Part shown: positions 33,157 to 46,266 of the stretch, in pieces
Numbering within the stretch: the first letter of the stretch is position 1
Layout: every line of letters starts with the position of its first letter
NCBI RefSeq assembly: GCF_000203815.1
Contig: NW_004457734.1
Location: 503,233-567,232, forward strand
Length of the DNA: 64,000 bases
DNA from: Cavenderia fasciculata
Taxonomy: Eukaryota; Evosea; Eumycetozoa; Acytosteliales; Cavenderiaceae
Direction of reading: 5' to 3'
Notes under the pieces: model-generated
Told to the model about the DNA's origin: nothing
What the model saw: only the letters and a program-made list of their open reading frames with translations
The model's database searches: none
Program-made: the position numbers and the translations under genes

Positions 33157-35372
33157 TTATTGGGATTGTTTTAAATGATTCTCGAGTAGTTGAGTAACTT
33201 CGAAATGGTCTTGTATTAAATTTTCTTGCATTTGATTTATGACTCTTTGAATTGATTCTATTCCAGTAGGTGTACCTGTGAATTGTGGGAGCATCAACTT
33301 GACTAGATCATAGTGTCCTCTGATCGATGCAGTTAGTAGTGCATCATGATTGCATTGCTCATTTCTGACATTGACTAGAAATGATGCTATTTCCAGTAAT
33401 CCTTTTTCACAGGTAGACTGAATAGCTGCTCTACTACATCCTTCACTTCGATGCTCTGAAAGGTACTTTACAATTTCAATGTGTCCATTTCGAGCGGCCC
33501 CATCCATAGCACCGGTTGTTGCACCTTCACTACGGTGCTCATTGAGGTACTTTACAACTTCAATGTGACCATTTTCAGCGGCCCAATCCATAGCATTGGC
33601 TGTTGCACCTTCACTACGATGTTGATGAAGAAACTGCACAATTTCAATATGACCGTTTCGAGCAGCCCTATCCATAGCATCAGTAGTTGCACCTTCAGTC
33701 CTGTTGAAATGAAGAAATTGTACAGTTTCAATGTGACCATTTTCAGCAGCCCAATTCATAGCCGAGGTTGTTGCACCTTCTGTTCTATGCTCTTGAAGAT
33801 ACTTTACCACTTCAATGTGACCGTTTCCAGCGGCCCCATCCAAAGCATCAGTAGTTGCACCTTCACTGCGATGCTCATTGAGGTACTTTACGATTTCAAT
33901 GTGACCTTCTTCAGAGGCCCAATTCATAGCATCGGTTGTTGCACCTTCTGTTCTGTGCTCTGAAAGGTACTTTACAACTTCAAAGTGACCCTCACCAGCG
34001 GCCCAATCCATAGCAGAGTCAGAGCATCCTTCTTGACGATGTTCATGTAGGAACTTTAAAATAATTGGGTTATTAAATATCATATATATATGATTCTGTA
34101 TCAACATACTTTAACAATATCTAAATGTCCATTTTCAGCAGCCCAATCCATAGCATCGGTTGTTGCACCTTCACTACGATTGAAATGAAGATACTTGACG
34201 ATATGTATGAATCCTTTTTGAGCTGCTAGATCCATAGAATCCTTGGTGCATCCTTCTTGACGATGTTCATGTAGGAACTATAAAATAATATGAGAATGGG
34301 AAATGGGAAAGCTAAGTGGGTGAGTTATTAATTATTATTATTATTATTTTGGAATTACATACTTGAACAATCTCTAAATAACCTTTCTTTGCAGCCCAAT
34401 CCATAGCATTGGTTGTTGCACCTTCAGTTCTATTAAAATGAAGAAACTATTATTATTATAAAGATGATATGTCAATATTATAATATTTGTTAATATTGAC
34501 AAATTTGTTATAAACCAACTCTACTCTACTACTACTACTACATACCTTTACAATCTCCAAATTACCATTTCTCGCGGCTTCATCCTATCATAATGATCGT
34601 TGATGAATAATAAAAAGAGAGAGAGAGAAAGAGAATTAATTAAATATTTCTTTCTTTTTTTCAAAGGTCATTTTTGAATTCAATTGCATTTACTTACTAT
34701 TGCCTTTGTACTACAACCTTCAGCTCCATTCTCGTGTAAATACTTTACAATGTCAATGAATCCGTTACTAGAGGCAAAAACAATTGCTTTGGGATTGCTC
34801 TTTACAGCACTTTGCATCAACTTGACAGATGAAAGATACCCGTATAGACATGCCACCTTCATTGCACCAATAATGAAAATGTCATCCTTGTCTCCATCAG
34901 CTTGACATCTCTTGATTAGATACTCTAATATCTCTTGGCTTGTTATTTGATTGCTATTTCTTATCAAGTACACCCAATCAATGTCATCTCTAGACCATTC
35001 TAGTAGATGATTGAGTGTATCCAATGTTGCATTACGATGACAGCAGTATCGAGTGATAACTCTTTTTCTTCTTTCAGGTAGTAGTTTCTTATATCCTTCG
35101 TTACTACTACTACTACTACTACAATCATCTTTTGGTAGATAATGACAAACAAAGTACCAAGGCATTGCATAGATTGATATCATTCCAAGAAGAGGTAATT
35201 TGATGATATCTCTTCCTTTTAATGATCGTTGTTGTCTACCACCACTACCATCTTTACTACTTTTATCATTTGGATACAATAGATTTGATATATCACCTAC
35301 ATGATTGAATATCAAGTGTCTGATATATGTATATCTAAACACAGAATAAAATGTGGTGGTAGTTGTATTCAT
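33157..35372 (-). CDS. Ankyrin-repeat protein C (minus cluster)
   Basis: Five exons: 35372-34698, 34584-34546, 34446-34363, 34277-34110 and 34053-33157, about 620 residues, all introns phase 0. The N-terminal domain ([45 protein letters not shown]) occupies about residues 1-210. Exon sizes fit the 28-residue unit: a 13-residue half-unit, one unit, two units, then a last exon with about eight units plus the tail ([31 protein letters not shown]). In other copies an intron separates the last unit from the tail; here they are fused (YLSEHRSEGCSRAAIQ), so that intron was removed by recombination between units. It looks whole. Confidence 0.87.
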
Positions 35373-35615
35373 TATCGTAGCTTGCGTATCGTGTTATTTA
35401 TTATTAGTATTAGTATTTTCGAGCTTTTTTTGGGTGCACAAATAAGAATAATTGTTTTTTTTAAACAATTGATAAATAAATCATTCTATTTATTAATATA
35501 AATGAAACATGTATTATTATTTTAAATAGTCCTGTTGAAATATTGATTGATTAAATTGGAAAACATCTTTATCTTGTTGTTGTTGTTGTTATAATTATTG
35601 GTGATCTTTCATCAT

Positions 35616-37129
35616 CTATAGTTGTTTTAAATGATTCTCGAGTAGTTGTGTGATTTCAAAATGGTTTTGTCTGCGATTCAAAAGTTGTATTTCTTTCATT
35701 CGATTTATGACTCTTTGAATTGATTCTATTCCCTTATTAGTAGGAGTACCGCCAACAAATTGTGGGAGTATCAACTTGACAATATCATAGTGTCCTCTAA
35801 TTGATGCAGTTAGTAGTAGTTCTTCATCACATTTCTCATTTCTGACATTGATTAGAAATGATGCTATTTCCAGTAATCCTTTTTCACAAACAGACTGAAT
35901 AGCTGATCTAGTACATCCCTCACTTCGATTAAAATGTAAATACTATAGCAATAAAATAATATTAAATAAATAAATGATCAATCAATAATTAATGTGATTT
36001 GTTATTATTATTATATATACTTGCGACATACTTTAACAATTTCAATGTGACCGTTCCGAGCTGCTCCATTCATAGCACTTGTTGATGCACCTTCACTACG
36101 ATGCTCTGAAAGGAACTTTACCACTTCAATGTGACCTTCTTCAGATGCCCAATCCAAAGCATCGGGTGTTGCACCCTCTATTCTGTGCTCGTGAAGGAAC
36201 TTGACAATGTCCAAGTGATTATTTTGAGCTGCTAGATCCATAGCATTAACCGTGCATCCTTCTTGACGATATTCATGTAGGAACTTTAAAATAATAATAA
36301 CAGAGAAATGGGAAATTAGTTGTGGATTTTTAATATTATCAACCAAGGTACCAAGTCTACATACCTTTACAACCTCCAAATGACCATGTCTCGCAGCTTC
36401 ATCCCTACAATTGATTGTTGAAGAGAGAATTAATTAATTAAATTATTTCTTTTTAATTCTATTCATTTGTAAACTTACCATTGCATCTTTGATGCCTCCA
36501 CCTTCAGTTCTATTCTCATGTAAATACTTTACAATGTCAATGAATCCGTTACTAGAGGCAATGACAATTGCTTCATAATAAGTCTTTACAATATTTTTCT
36601 TGATCAACTTGATAGATGAAAGATACCCGTATGTGCATGCCACCATCATTGCAGTAATAAGAAAACCATCCTTGTCTCCATCAGCTTGGCATCTATTGAT
36701 TAGATACTCCAATATCTCTTGATTTCTTATATCAATGATATTTTCTGTCAAGTACACCCAATCAAAGTCATCTTGAGACCATTCCAATAGATGTTCAAGT
36801 GTATCCAATGTTGCATTGGGATGATGACAGTATTGACTAATCACTCTTTTTCTCCTTTTGTTTGTTTTCTGATCTCTTTCGCTACTATTACTACTATCAT
36901 CTTTAGATAGATAATGACTTATAAAGTGCCAAGGCATTGCATAGATTGATATCATTCCAAGATGTGGTAATTTGATGATATCTCTTCCTTTTAATGATAG
37001 TCGTTGACTACCAGCATCATCATAACTATCTTTTGATATATCACCGATATGATTGAATATCAATTGTCTGATATATGTATATCTAAATACAGAATAAAAT
37101 GATGTGGTGGTAGTTGTAGTAATCATCAT
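35616..37129 (-). CDS. Ankyrin-repeat protein D (minus cluster), possibly frame-disturbed at one splice site
   Basis: Exons: 37129-36479 (N-terminal domain; FYSVFRYTYIRQLIFNHIGD), 36403-36365 (half-unit [12 protein letters not shown]), 36283-36032 (exactly three units) and 35942-35616 (tail, ending [10 protein letters not shown]). The single-unit exon present in all other whole copies is missing. At the half-unit exon the acceptor reads TGTAGGGATG, with one more G than in the sister genes. Normal AG use would leave an extra base and shift the frame. Either the gene is broken by one base, the splice site moves, or it is a sequencing error. About 422 residues if in frame, the shortest copy. Confidence 0.75.
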
Positions 37130-37193
37130 TATTATTATTATGAATATTATTAGTTTTTTAAAATAAATAGTATTTTGTAAATGTTTTTTTTAG

Positions 37194-39521
37194 TTATCTT
37201 TTTTGTTGTGGTTGATCATCTTGAATCTGGTTTAAATGATTCTCGAGTAGTTGGATGATTTCAAAATGGTCTTGTACTTTTTTCATTCTATTTATGACTC
37301 TTTTAATTGATTCTATTCCAGTGGTATCTGTGAATTGTGTGAGCATCAACTTGACAATATCATAGTGTCCTTTCATTGATGCAGTGTGTAGTAGTTCTTC
37401 ATCACATTTCTCATTTCTGACATTGATTAGAAATGATGCTATTTCCAGTAATCCTTTTTCACAAACAGACTTAATACCTGCTCTACTACGTCCTTCACTT
37501 CGATTAAAATGTAAATACTAATAATAAAAATACAACAATAAATAAATCAATAAACAGGGTTTGATCCAAATCAATAATTAATAAATAATGTGATTTTGGT
37601 TTGTTTTTTTTGTTTTATATACTACATACTTGGACAATTTTAATGTGACCATTTCGAGCAGCCCGATCCATAGCATAGGTAGTTGCACCTTCACTACGAT
37701 GCTCGGAAAGGTATCTAACAATTTCAATGTGGCCGTTTTCAGCTGCCCAATCGATAGCATTGGTTGTTGCACCTTCACTACTATGCTCAGAAAGGTATCT
37801 AACAATTTCAAAGTGGCCGTTTCCAGCTGCACGGACTATAGCACTTTTTGTTCCACCTTCTGTTCTGTGCTCAGAAAGGTACTTTACAATTTCAATGTGA
37901 CCCTTTTCAGCGGCCCAATCCATAGCATAGGTTGTTGCACCTTCGCTACGATTGAAATGAAGGTACTTTACAATTTCAATGTGTCCTTTTCGAGCTGCCA
38001 AATCCATAGCATCGGTTGTTGCACCTTCACTACTATGCTTTTCAAGGTACTTGAAAGTTTCAATATGGCCATTTCGAGCGGCCCCATCCATAGCATCGGT
38101 AGTTGCACCCTCACTACTATGCTCTGAAAGGTACTTTACAATTTCAATGTGACCATTTCGAGCGGCCCCATCCATAGCATCGGTAGTTGCACCCTCACTA
38201 CTATGCTCAGAAAGGTATCTAACAATTTCAATATGACCGTTTTCAGCTGCCCAATCGATAGCATCAGTTGATGAACCTTCTGTCCTGTGCTCTGAAAGGA
38301 ACTTTACCACATCAATGTAGCCTTTCTTTGCAGCCTTATCAATAGCATTAGTAGTTGCACCTTCAGTCCTGTTGAAATGAAGATACTTTACGATATCAAT
38401 GTGTCCTTTTTTAGCTGCTACATCCATAGCATATTCAGTGCATCCTTCTTGACGATGTTCATGTAGGAACTAGAAACGGGAAATTAGTGGCTGAATAATA
38501 AATAATAATTATATTAATTATATTAATTATAATTTTGGAATTACATACTTGAACAACCTCTAAATAACCTTTCTTTGCGGCACCATCCATAGCAACGGTT
38601 GTTGCACCTTCAGTTCTATTAAAATGAAGAAACTGTATATGTTATTATAGTTTGAAAAAAAGATAATAAATTGTTAATAAATTGTGACAAATCAAAGACA
38701 AAGTTGTTCTACTCTAACCCTAACCCTAACAATACTTGCAAACTCTACTACATACCTTTACAACTTCTAAATGACCATGTCTTGCAGCTTCATCCTACAC
38801 GTTGAACGTTGATGAATAACAAGAGAATTAATTATTATTTCTTTTTTTTTTTGTCATCGTACAATCCAAATTGATTACTTACCATTGCCTCAATAATATG
38901 ATCTCCACCTTCAGTTCTATTCTCATGTAAATACTTTACAATGTCAATGAATCCCTTGTTAGAGGCAATGACAATTGCTTGGTAGTAACTCTTTACAATA
39001 CTTTTCTTGATCAACTTGATAGATGAAAGATAGCCGTATGTGCATGCCACCTTCATTGCACAAATGAGAAAGTCTCTGCAACCATCAGCTGGCAATCCCT
39101 TGATTAGATATTCCAATACCTCTTGATTTCTTATTTCATTTCTATTTCTATTTCTATTTTCTTTCAAGTACGCCCAATCAATGTCATCTCTAGACCATTC
39201 CAATAGATAAACTAGTGTATCCAATGTTGCATTGGGATGATGGCAGTATTGAGTGATTACTCTTTTTCTTCTTTCGGGTAGTATCTTCTGATATCTGTCG
39301 TTACTACTACTACTATGTAGATAGTGTCTAACGAACTCCCAAGGCATTGCATACTTTGATATCATTCCAAGAAGAGGTAGTTTAATGATATCTCTTCCTA
39401 CTAATGATCGTCTTCCTAGTCTACCAAATTGATTTGATATCACACCTACATGATTAAATATCAAATGTCTAATATATTTAACTCTAAAGATAGAATGAAA
39501 GGTGGTTGAAGTAGTAGTCAT
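37194..39521 (-). CDS. Ankyrin-repeat protein E (minus cluster)
   Basis: Five exons: 39521-38883, 38794-38756, 38632-38549, 38469-37630 and 37517-37194, about 641 residues, phase-0 introns. I chose the ATG giving [13 protein letters not shown] because all paralogues start this way; an in-frame ATG 40 codons upstream adds non-conserved residues. N-terminal domain about 1-198. Exon 4 encodes 280 residues, exactly ten 28-residue units (for example [20 protein letters not shown]). Neighbouring units here are almost the same at DNA level, a sign of recent unit duplication. Tail: [29 protein letters not shown]. It looks whole. Confidence 0.88.
37327..37740. repeat. Duplicated block, E copy (partner 44583-44998)
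   Basis: About 0.4 kb spanning the tail exon, the last intron (CAGGGTTTGATCC ... TTTTATATACTACATACTTG) and the end of the repeat exon of gene E is nearly the same in gene H at 44583-44998. The blocks stop matching inside a repeat unit (near 37740 and 44998), as expected for crossover within units. Confidence 0.85.
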
Positions 39522-39680
39522 TATTATTATTACTAGTTTGTTGTAGAAAAAAAACTCAATATACTTTTTCAAGGGCCCTTGGTTGGGTCTTATTTTATTA
39601 TTATTAATATTATTATGTTTTCTACTATTTAAATAAATCATGATGCATCAATGTTGATTACTTTGATCTTTGAAGATGAT

Positions 39681-41923
39681 TTAAATTTGTAAATGATTCT
39701 CGAGTAGTTGAGTGACTTCAAAATGGTCGTGTATTTCTTTCATTCGATTTATAACTCTTTTAATTGATTCTATTCCAGTGGTACCAACAAATTGTGGGAG
39801 TATCAACTTGACAATATCATAGTGTCCTTTGGTTGATGCAGTTTGTAGTATATCTTCATTGCATTGCTCACTTCTGACATTGATTAGAAATGATACTAAC
39901 TCGAGTGATCCATTGATGCAAGCAGACTGAATAGCTGCTTGAGTACACCCTTCACTTCGATTAAAGTGTAAATACTAATAAATAAATAAATGTTTGATAT
40001 GATTAATAATGTGATTTTTGTTTGTTTTTTTTATATACTACATACTTGGACAATTTCGATTTGATTAAATTTGGTTGCCCAATCCATAGCTTGGGTAGTT
40101 GCACCTTCAGTACGATGTTCGGAAAGGTATTTAACAATTTCAATGTGACCATTACGAGCAGCCCAATCCAAAGCGTCGGTAGTTGCACCTTCACTACGAT
40201 GCTCGGAAAGGAACTTTACGACATCCATACGGCCATATCTAGCAGCCCAATCGAGAGCATCAGTTGAGCAACCCTCAGTCCTGTTGAAATGAAGATATTC
40301 TATCACATTCATGTGACCACCTATAGCTGTCATATCCATACCATAGATTGATGCACCTTCACTACGATGCTCAGAAAGGTACTGTACAACATCAATGTGA
40401 CCATTTCCAGCTGCTCCATCCATAGCATTAGTTGATGCACCTTCAGTTCTGTTGAAATGAAGATACTTTAATATTTCAATGAAACCATATTCAGCGGCAC
40501 GATCCATAGCTGCGTATGTCGCACCTTCACTACGATGCTCGGAAAGGTATCTAACAATTTCAAAGTGACCGTTCATTGATGCTTCATTGATGGCATCAAT
40601 TGTTGCACCTTCTGTTCTATGTTCGTGAAGGAACTTGACGATATCCAAGTGATTATTTTCAGCAGCCTTATCCATAGCATTAGTAGTTGCACCCTCTGTT
40701 CTATTGAAATGTAGAAACCTTACAATGTCAATGAATCCATTATTAGCAGCCCAATCCATAGCATTAGTAGTTGCACCCTCTGTTCTGTTGAAATGAAGAT
40801 ACTTTACGATATCAATGTATCCTTTTTTAGCTGCTAGATCAAGAGTATACTCAGTGCATCCTTCTTGACGATGTTCATGTAGGAACTTTAAATGTAATGA
40901 ATAAATGGAAATTAGTGGGTGAGTTATCAATTATTAATATTTTGGAATTACAACATACTTGAGCAATCTCTAAATAACCTTTCTTTGCGGCACCATCCAT
41001 AGCCCATTTTGTTGCACCTTCAGTTCTATTAAAATGAAGAAACTGTATATGTTATTTTTGAAAAAGATAGGATACATATTGTTAATATTGACAAATTTGT
41101 TATAATATTACATACTACTTACCTTTACAATATCTAAATGGCCATGTCTTGCAGCTTCATCCTACAATTGATCGTTGATAAGAGAGAGAATTAATTAAAT
41201 ATTTCTTGTTATGTCTTTTTTAATTTAATCATTGCTTACTATCGCTTCTTTTGTGCCTCCTCCACCTTCAGTTCTATTCTCATGTAAATACTTTACAATG
41301 TCAATGAACCCCCTACTAGAAGCAATGACAATTGCTTGGTAGTAACTCTTTACAATACTTTTCTTGATCAACTTGACTGATGAAAGAAAACCATTTGTGC
41401 AAGCCACCTTCATTGCACTGATGAGAAAATGATCTTTGTCCTCATCGACTTGACATCTATTGATTAGATACTCCAATATCTCTTGATTTCTTAGTACATT
41501 GATATTTCCTGTCAAGTACACCCAATCAATGTCATCTTGACACCATTCCAATAGATGATTGAGTGTATCCAATGTTGCATTGGGATGAAGACAGTATTGA
41601 GTGATCACTCTTTTTCTTCTTTTGATTTGGACCTGATCTCTGTCGTTACTACTACTACTACAATCATCTTTTGGTAGATAATGACAAACAAACTACCAAG
41701 GCATCGCATACATTGATATCATTCCAAAAAGAGGCAATTTGATGATATCTCTTCCCACTGATGATCGTCGTTGTCTACCACCACTATCATCTTTACATTT
41801 ATCATCTTTTTGATACAATCGATTTGATATGTCACCTACATGATTGAATATCAATTGTCTGATATATGTAGATTTGAAGATACAATGAAATGTAGTTGTG
41901 GTTGTAGTTGATGTGTTGGTCAT
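39681..41923 (-). pseudogene. Ankyrin-family gene F (minus cluster) with a nonsense codon
   Basis: The full exon set is present with good splice sites: 41923-41240, 41161-41123, 41042-40959, 40885-40046 (280 residues, ten units) and 39974-39681 (tail ending QLLENHLQI). The only defect I see is a TAG at 41695-41693, codon 77, in the motif MPW-(stop)-FVCHYLPK, where sisters have Glu, His or Gly. The rest of the roughly 646 codons is open. It is thus a very young pseudogene, a null allele, or a sequencing error. From about 40993 to 41710 it is almost the same as gene H, which has GAG at the corresponding codon. Confidence 0.8.
40993..41710. repeat. Duplicated block, F copy (partner 45168-45895)
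   Basis: About 0.7 kb covering exon 1 (most), exon 2, exon 3 and both introns of gene F is nearly the same as 45168-45895 in gene H. Differences are a few single bases and a GA repeat-length change in the intron. Because introns match as well as exons, the copy is recent or was homogenised by gene conversion. Confidence 0.85.
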
Positions 41924-42076
41924 TATTATTTCTTTTTTTTTTTTGTGTCAGAAGAATGAACAATAAAGTGAGGGAGAGGAACATATGATTTAATTAATAA
42001 AACAAATTAAATTAATTAAATTGATCATTGCAAGTAGTATAATATTATGTGTTATTATTTTAATTAAGATTACTAT

Positions 42077-42425
42077 TTAATTTATCTTTTTGAAGTTTGT
42101 TATTTGTTTTAAATGATTCTCGAGTAGTTGAGTGATTTCAAAATGGTCTTGTATTTCTTTCATTTGATTTATGACACTTTTAATTGATTCTATTCCAGTG
42201 GTACCAACAAATTGTGGGAGTATCAACTTGACAATATCATAGTGTCCTTTGGTTGATGCAGTTTGTAGTAGTTTTTCATCACATTTCTCCTTTCTGACAT
42301 TGAGTAGAAATGATACTATTTCCAGATATCCTCCTTCACAGGCATACTGAATAGGGCTTTTCCTACAAGTTTTATAAATAGTAGTCCATCCTTTACAGCC
42401 ATTAAAATGTAAATACTAATAGTAA

Positions 42426-42461
<36 letters not shown>

Positions 42462-44303
42462 AAAATTCAATAATATGATGAATGCAACATGTTGTTGTTG
42501 TTGTATACATACTTTAACAATTTCAAAGTGACCATTTCGAGTTGCATAACCCATAGCATCTGTTGTTCCATATTCAGTACGATGCTCGGAAAGGAATCGT
42601 AGAATTTCAATGTGACCATTTTGAGCAGCCTCATCGATAGCATTGGTTGTTGCACCTTCACTACGATGCTCATGAAGATACTTTACCACTTCAATGTGGC
42701 CCTCACTAGCTGCCTCATCCATAGCATTGGTTGTTGCACCTTCATCGCGATGCTCATGAAGGAACTTTATCATTTCAATGTCGTTATTTGAGGCTGCCCA
42801 ATCCATAGCATCGGCAGTTGCACCTTCGGTTCTATTGAAATGTAGAAACTTTACAATGTCAATGAATCCATTATTAGCAGCCCAATCCATAGCATCGGTT
42901 GTTGCACCTTCACTACGATTGAAATGAAGGTACTTTACAATGTCAATGTGGCCACGTTCAGCTGCCGAATCCATAGCATCGGTTGTTGCTCCTTCACTAC
43001 GACACTCTGAAAGGAACTTTACAATTTCAATATGACCATTTCCAGCTGCTTGATTCATAGCATTGGTTGTTGCACCTTCAGTTCTGTGCTTATGCAGATA
43101 CCTCACTACATCAATGTGCCCGTTTCCAGCTGCATCATTCATAGCTCTCTTTGATACACGCTCACCACGATGCTTACAAAGGTACTTTACTACATCCAAG
43201 TGTCCTTTTCCAGATGCCATATACACTGCAGCTTGAGTACATCCTTCATGGCGATGTTCATCTAAGAACTAAAGTTAATTAGGTGGGATGGTTGTTAATA
43301 TTATTATTGATAAATAACATTCTCATTGGATGTTTACATACTTGAACAATCTCTAAATGACCATTCTTTGCTGCACCATCCAAAGCTTTTGTTGAACAAC
43401 CTTCAGTTCTATTAAAATGAAGAAACTATTATTTTATATTGTTAATTGAATAATTGACGTTTGATTGTTACATAACTCTAACCCTAACCCCCCTACCTAC
43501 TACTTACCTTTACAATCTCCAAATGACCATGTCTTGCTGCTTCATCCTAGATAATGATTAAAGAGAGAAAGAGAGAGAGAATAAATTCAACTATTTCTTT
43601 TTTTTGAATTGCATTTACTTACCATTGCCTTTATAATGTAATCTCCACCTTCAGCTCCATTCTCGTGTAAATACTTTACAATGTCAATGAATCCGTTACT
43701 AGAGGCAAAAACAATTGCTTTGGGATTGCTCTTTACAGCACTTTGCATCAACTTGACTGATGAAAGATACCCGTATTGACATGCTACCTTTATTGCACCA
43801 ATAATGAAAATGTCATCCTTGTCTCTATCAACTTGACATCTCTTGATTAGATATTCCAATATCTCTTGATTGGTTATACTCTTTTTATTTCCTTTCAAGT
43901 ACACCCAATCAATGTCATCTCTAGACCATTTCAATAGACGCTCGAGTGTATCCAATGTTGCATTGGGATGATGACAATATTGAGTGACTAATCTTTTTCT
44001 TCTTTTGGGTAGTAATTTCTGATCGTCGTCATCTTTAGGTAGATAATGACAAACAAACCCCCAAGGCATCGCAAACTTTGATATCATTCCAAAAAGAGGT
44101 AACCTGATGATATTTCTTCCTTTTAATGATCGTTGGCTACCATCATATCTACCACTTTCATCGTCATCATCATCACTTTCATATATACTACTTTTATATT
44201 CTTTTGGGTACAATAGATTTGATATATCACCTACATGATCGAATATCAATTGTCTAATGTATTGAGCTCTAAAGATAGAATGAAATGTCGTCGTAATAGT
44301 CAT
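42077..44303 (-). CDS. Ankyrin-repeat protein G (minus cluster)
   Basis: Five exons: 44303-43623, 43546-43508, 43425-43342, 43268-42513 and 42415-42077, about 632 residues, phase-0 introns. The start is the ATG giving [18 protein letters not shown], as in sister genes. The N-terminal domain has an acidic insert ([15 protein letters not shown]) after [10 protein letters not shown], shared only with H. Exon 4 is 252 residues, exactly nine units; its first ([20 protein letters not shown]) is the most diverged. The tail exon starts unusually ([20 protein letters not shown]) and then returns to the family sequence ([29 protein letters not shown]). It looks whole. Confidence 0.87.
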
Positions 44304-44470
44304 TATTATTATTACTATTTGTAAAAACAAAATAATGATACTAAAAATACTAGATATCTAAAAGCTTAGATATGATGGATTTTTATTTTATTTTTTTTAT
44401 TAAATAATAATAATTATTCATACCAGTCATCTTTTTTTCTTTCATTTCTATGTTCTTGTTATTATTATAT

Positions 44471-46134
44471 TTATTTATTCATTTCTATCAGCAGATGTAA
44501 ATGATTCTCGAGTAGATGAATGATTTCAAAATGGTCGTCCATGGCATTCAAATGTTGTATGACACTTTGAATGGGTTCTATATCTGTGAATTGTGGGAGC
44601 ATCAACTTGACAATATCATAGTGTCCTTTCATTGATGCAGTGTGTAGTAGTTCTTCATCACATTTCTCATTTCTGACATTGATTAGAAATGATGCTATTT
44701 CCAGTAATCCTTTTTCGCAAACAGACTTAATACCTGCTCTACTACATCCTTCACTTCGATTAAAATGTAAATACTAATAATAAAATAGAACAATAAATAA
44801 ATCAATAAACAGGGTTTGATCCAAATCAATAATTAATAAATAATGTGATTTTTGTTTGTTTTTTTTGTTTTATATACTACATACTTGGACAATTTCAATG
44901 TGACCATTTCGAGCAGCCAGATCCATAGCATAGGTAGTTGCACCTTCACTACGATGCTCGGAAAGGTATCTAACAATTTCAATGTGGCCGTTTTGAGCAG
45001 CCCAATCCAAAGCGTCGGTAGTTGCACCTTCACTACGATGCTCTGAAAGGTATCTAACAATTTCAATGTGGCCATTTTGAGCAGCCCAATCCAAAGCGTC
45101 GGTAGTTTCACCTTCACTACGATGCTCTGAAAGGTATTTAACAATTTCAATGTGACCATTTCCAGCGGCACCATCCATAGCCCATTTTGTTGCACCTTCA
45201 GTTCTATTAAAATGAAGAAACTGTATATGTTATTTTTGAAAAAGATAGGATACATATTGTTAATATTGACAAATTTGTTATAATATTACATACTACTTAC
45301 CTTTACAATATCTAAATGGCCATGTCTTGCAGCTTCATCCTACAATTGATCGTTGATAAGAGAGAGAGAGAATTAATTAAATATTTCTTGTTATGTCTTT
45401 TTTAATTTAATATGATTGCTTACCATCGCTTCTTTTGTGCCTCCACCTTCAGTTCTATTCTCATGTAGATACTTTACAATGTCAATGAACCCCCTACTAG
45501 AAGCAATGACAATTGCTTGGTAGTAACTCTTTATAATACTTTTCTTGATCAACTTGACTGATGAAAGAAAACCATTTGTGCAAGCCACATCCATTGCACT
45601 GATGAGAAAATGATCTTTGTCCTCATCGACTTGACATCTATTGATTAGATTCTCCAATATCTCTTGATTTCTTAGTACATTGATATTTCCTGTCAAGTAC
45701 ACCCAATCAATGTCATCTTGACACCATTCCAATAGATGATTGAGTGTATCCAATGTTGCATTCGGATGAAGACAGTATTGAGTGATCACTCTTTTTCTTC
45801 TTTTGATTTGGACCTGATCTCTGTCGTTACTACTACTACTACAATCATCTTTTGGTAGATAATGACAAACAAACTCCCAAGGCATCGCAAACTTTGATAT
45901 CATTCCAAAAAGAGGTAGTTTGATGATATCTCTACCAACTAATGATCGTTGTCTAACACCACCACTACCATCATATCGACCACTTTCATCGTCATCATCA
46001 TCAGTTTCATATATACTACTTTTGTATTCTTTTGGATACAATAGATTTGATATCACACCTACATGATTGAATATCAATTGTCTAATGTATTGAGCTCTAA
46101 AGATAGAATGAAATGTGGTTGAAGTAGTAGTCAT
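44471..46134 (-). CDS. Ankyrin-repeat protein H (minus cluster), a mosaic of its neighbours
   Basis: Four exons: 46134-45424, 45339-45301, 45220-44885 and 44773-44471, about 462 residues, all in frame. The repeat exon encodes 112 residues, exactly four units, and corresponds to exon 3 of F fused to the end of exon 4 of E, with the intron between them lost. The first ~80 codons match G ([13 protein letters not shown] plus acidic run). The rest of exon 1, the half-unit exon and the start of exon 3 match F almost base for base. The end of the repeats, the last intron and the start of the tail match E. The final codons (LLIEMNK) match I. So at least three crossovers or conversions built this gene. 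Confidence 0.85.
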
Positions 46135-46266
46135 TATTATTATTACTATTTGTAAAAAAAAAATAATAATAATGAATAATAAAAATGATAGTGTAACTAT
46201 TATTCATACCGGTCATCTTTTTTCTTTCATTCTAAAATTTAAAGTATGTTCTTGTAATTATTATAT

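Noticed and set aside
33481-33963. Long plus-strand frame antisense to ankyrin units of gene C (likewise 37630-38127 and 46885-47145)
   Set aside because: The periodic [14 protein letters not shown]-like text is just the reverse of the 84-bp repeat, which happens to lack stops on the other strand. It is a shadow of the repeat, not a gene.
38711-38735. CTAACCC-type repeats in introns (also about 3060, 6200 and 43480)
   Set aside because: They look telomere-like, but sit at the same place in introns of paralogous genes and fit CTAAC branch-point-like sequence copied with the family. Not interstitial telomeres.
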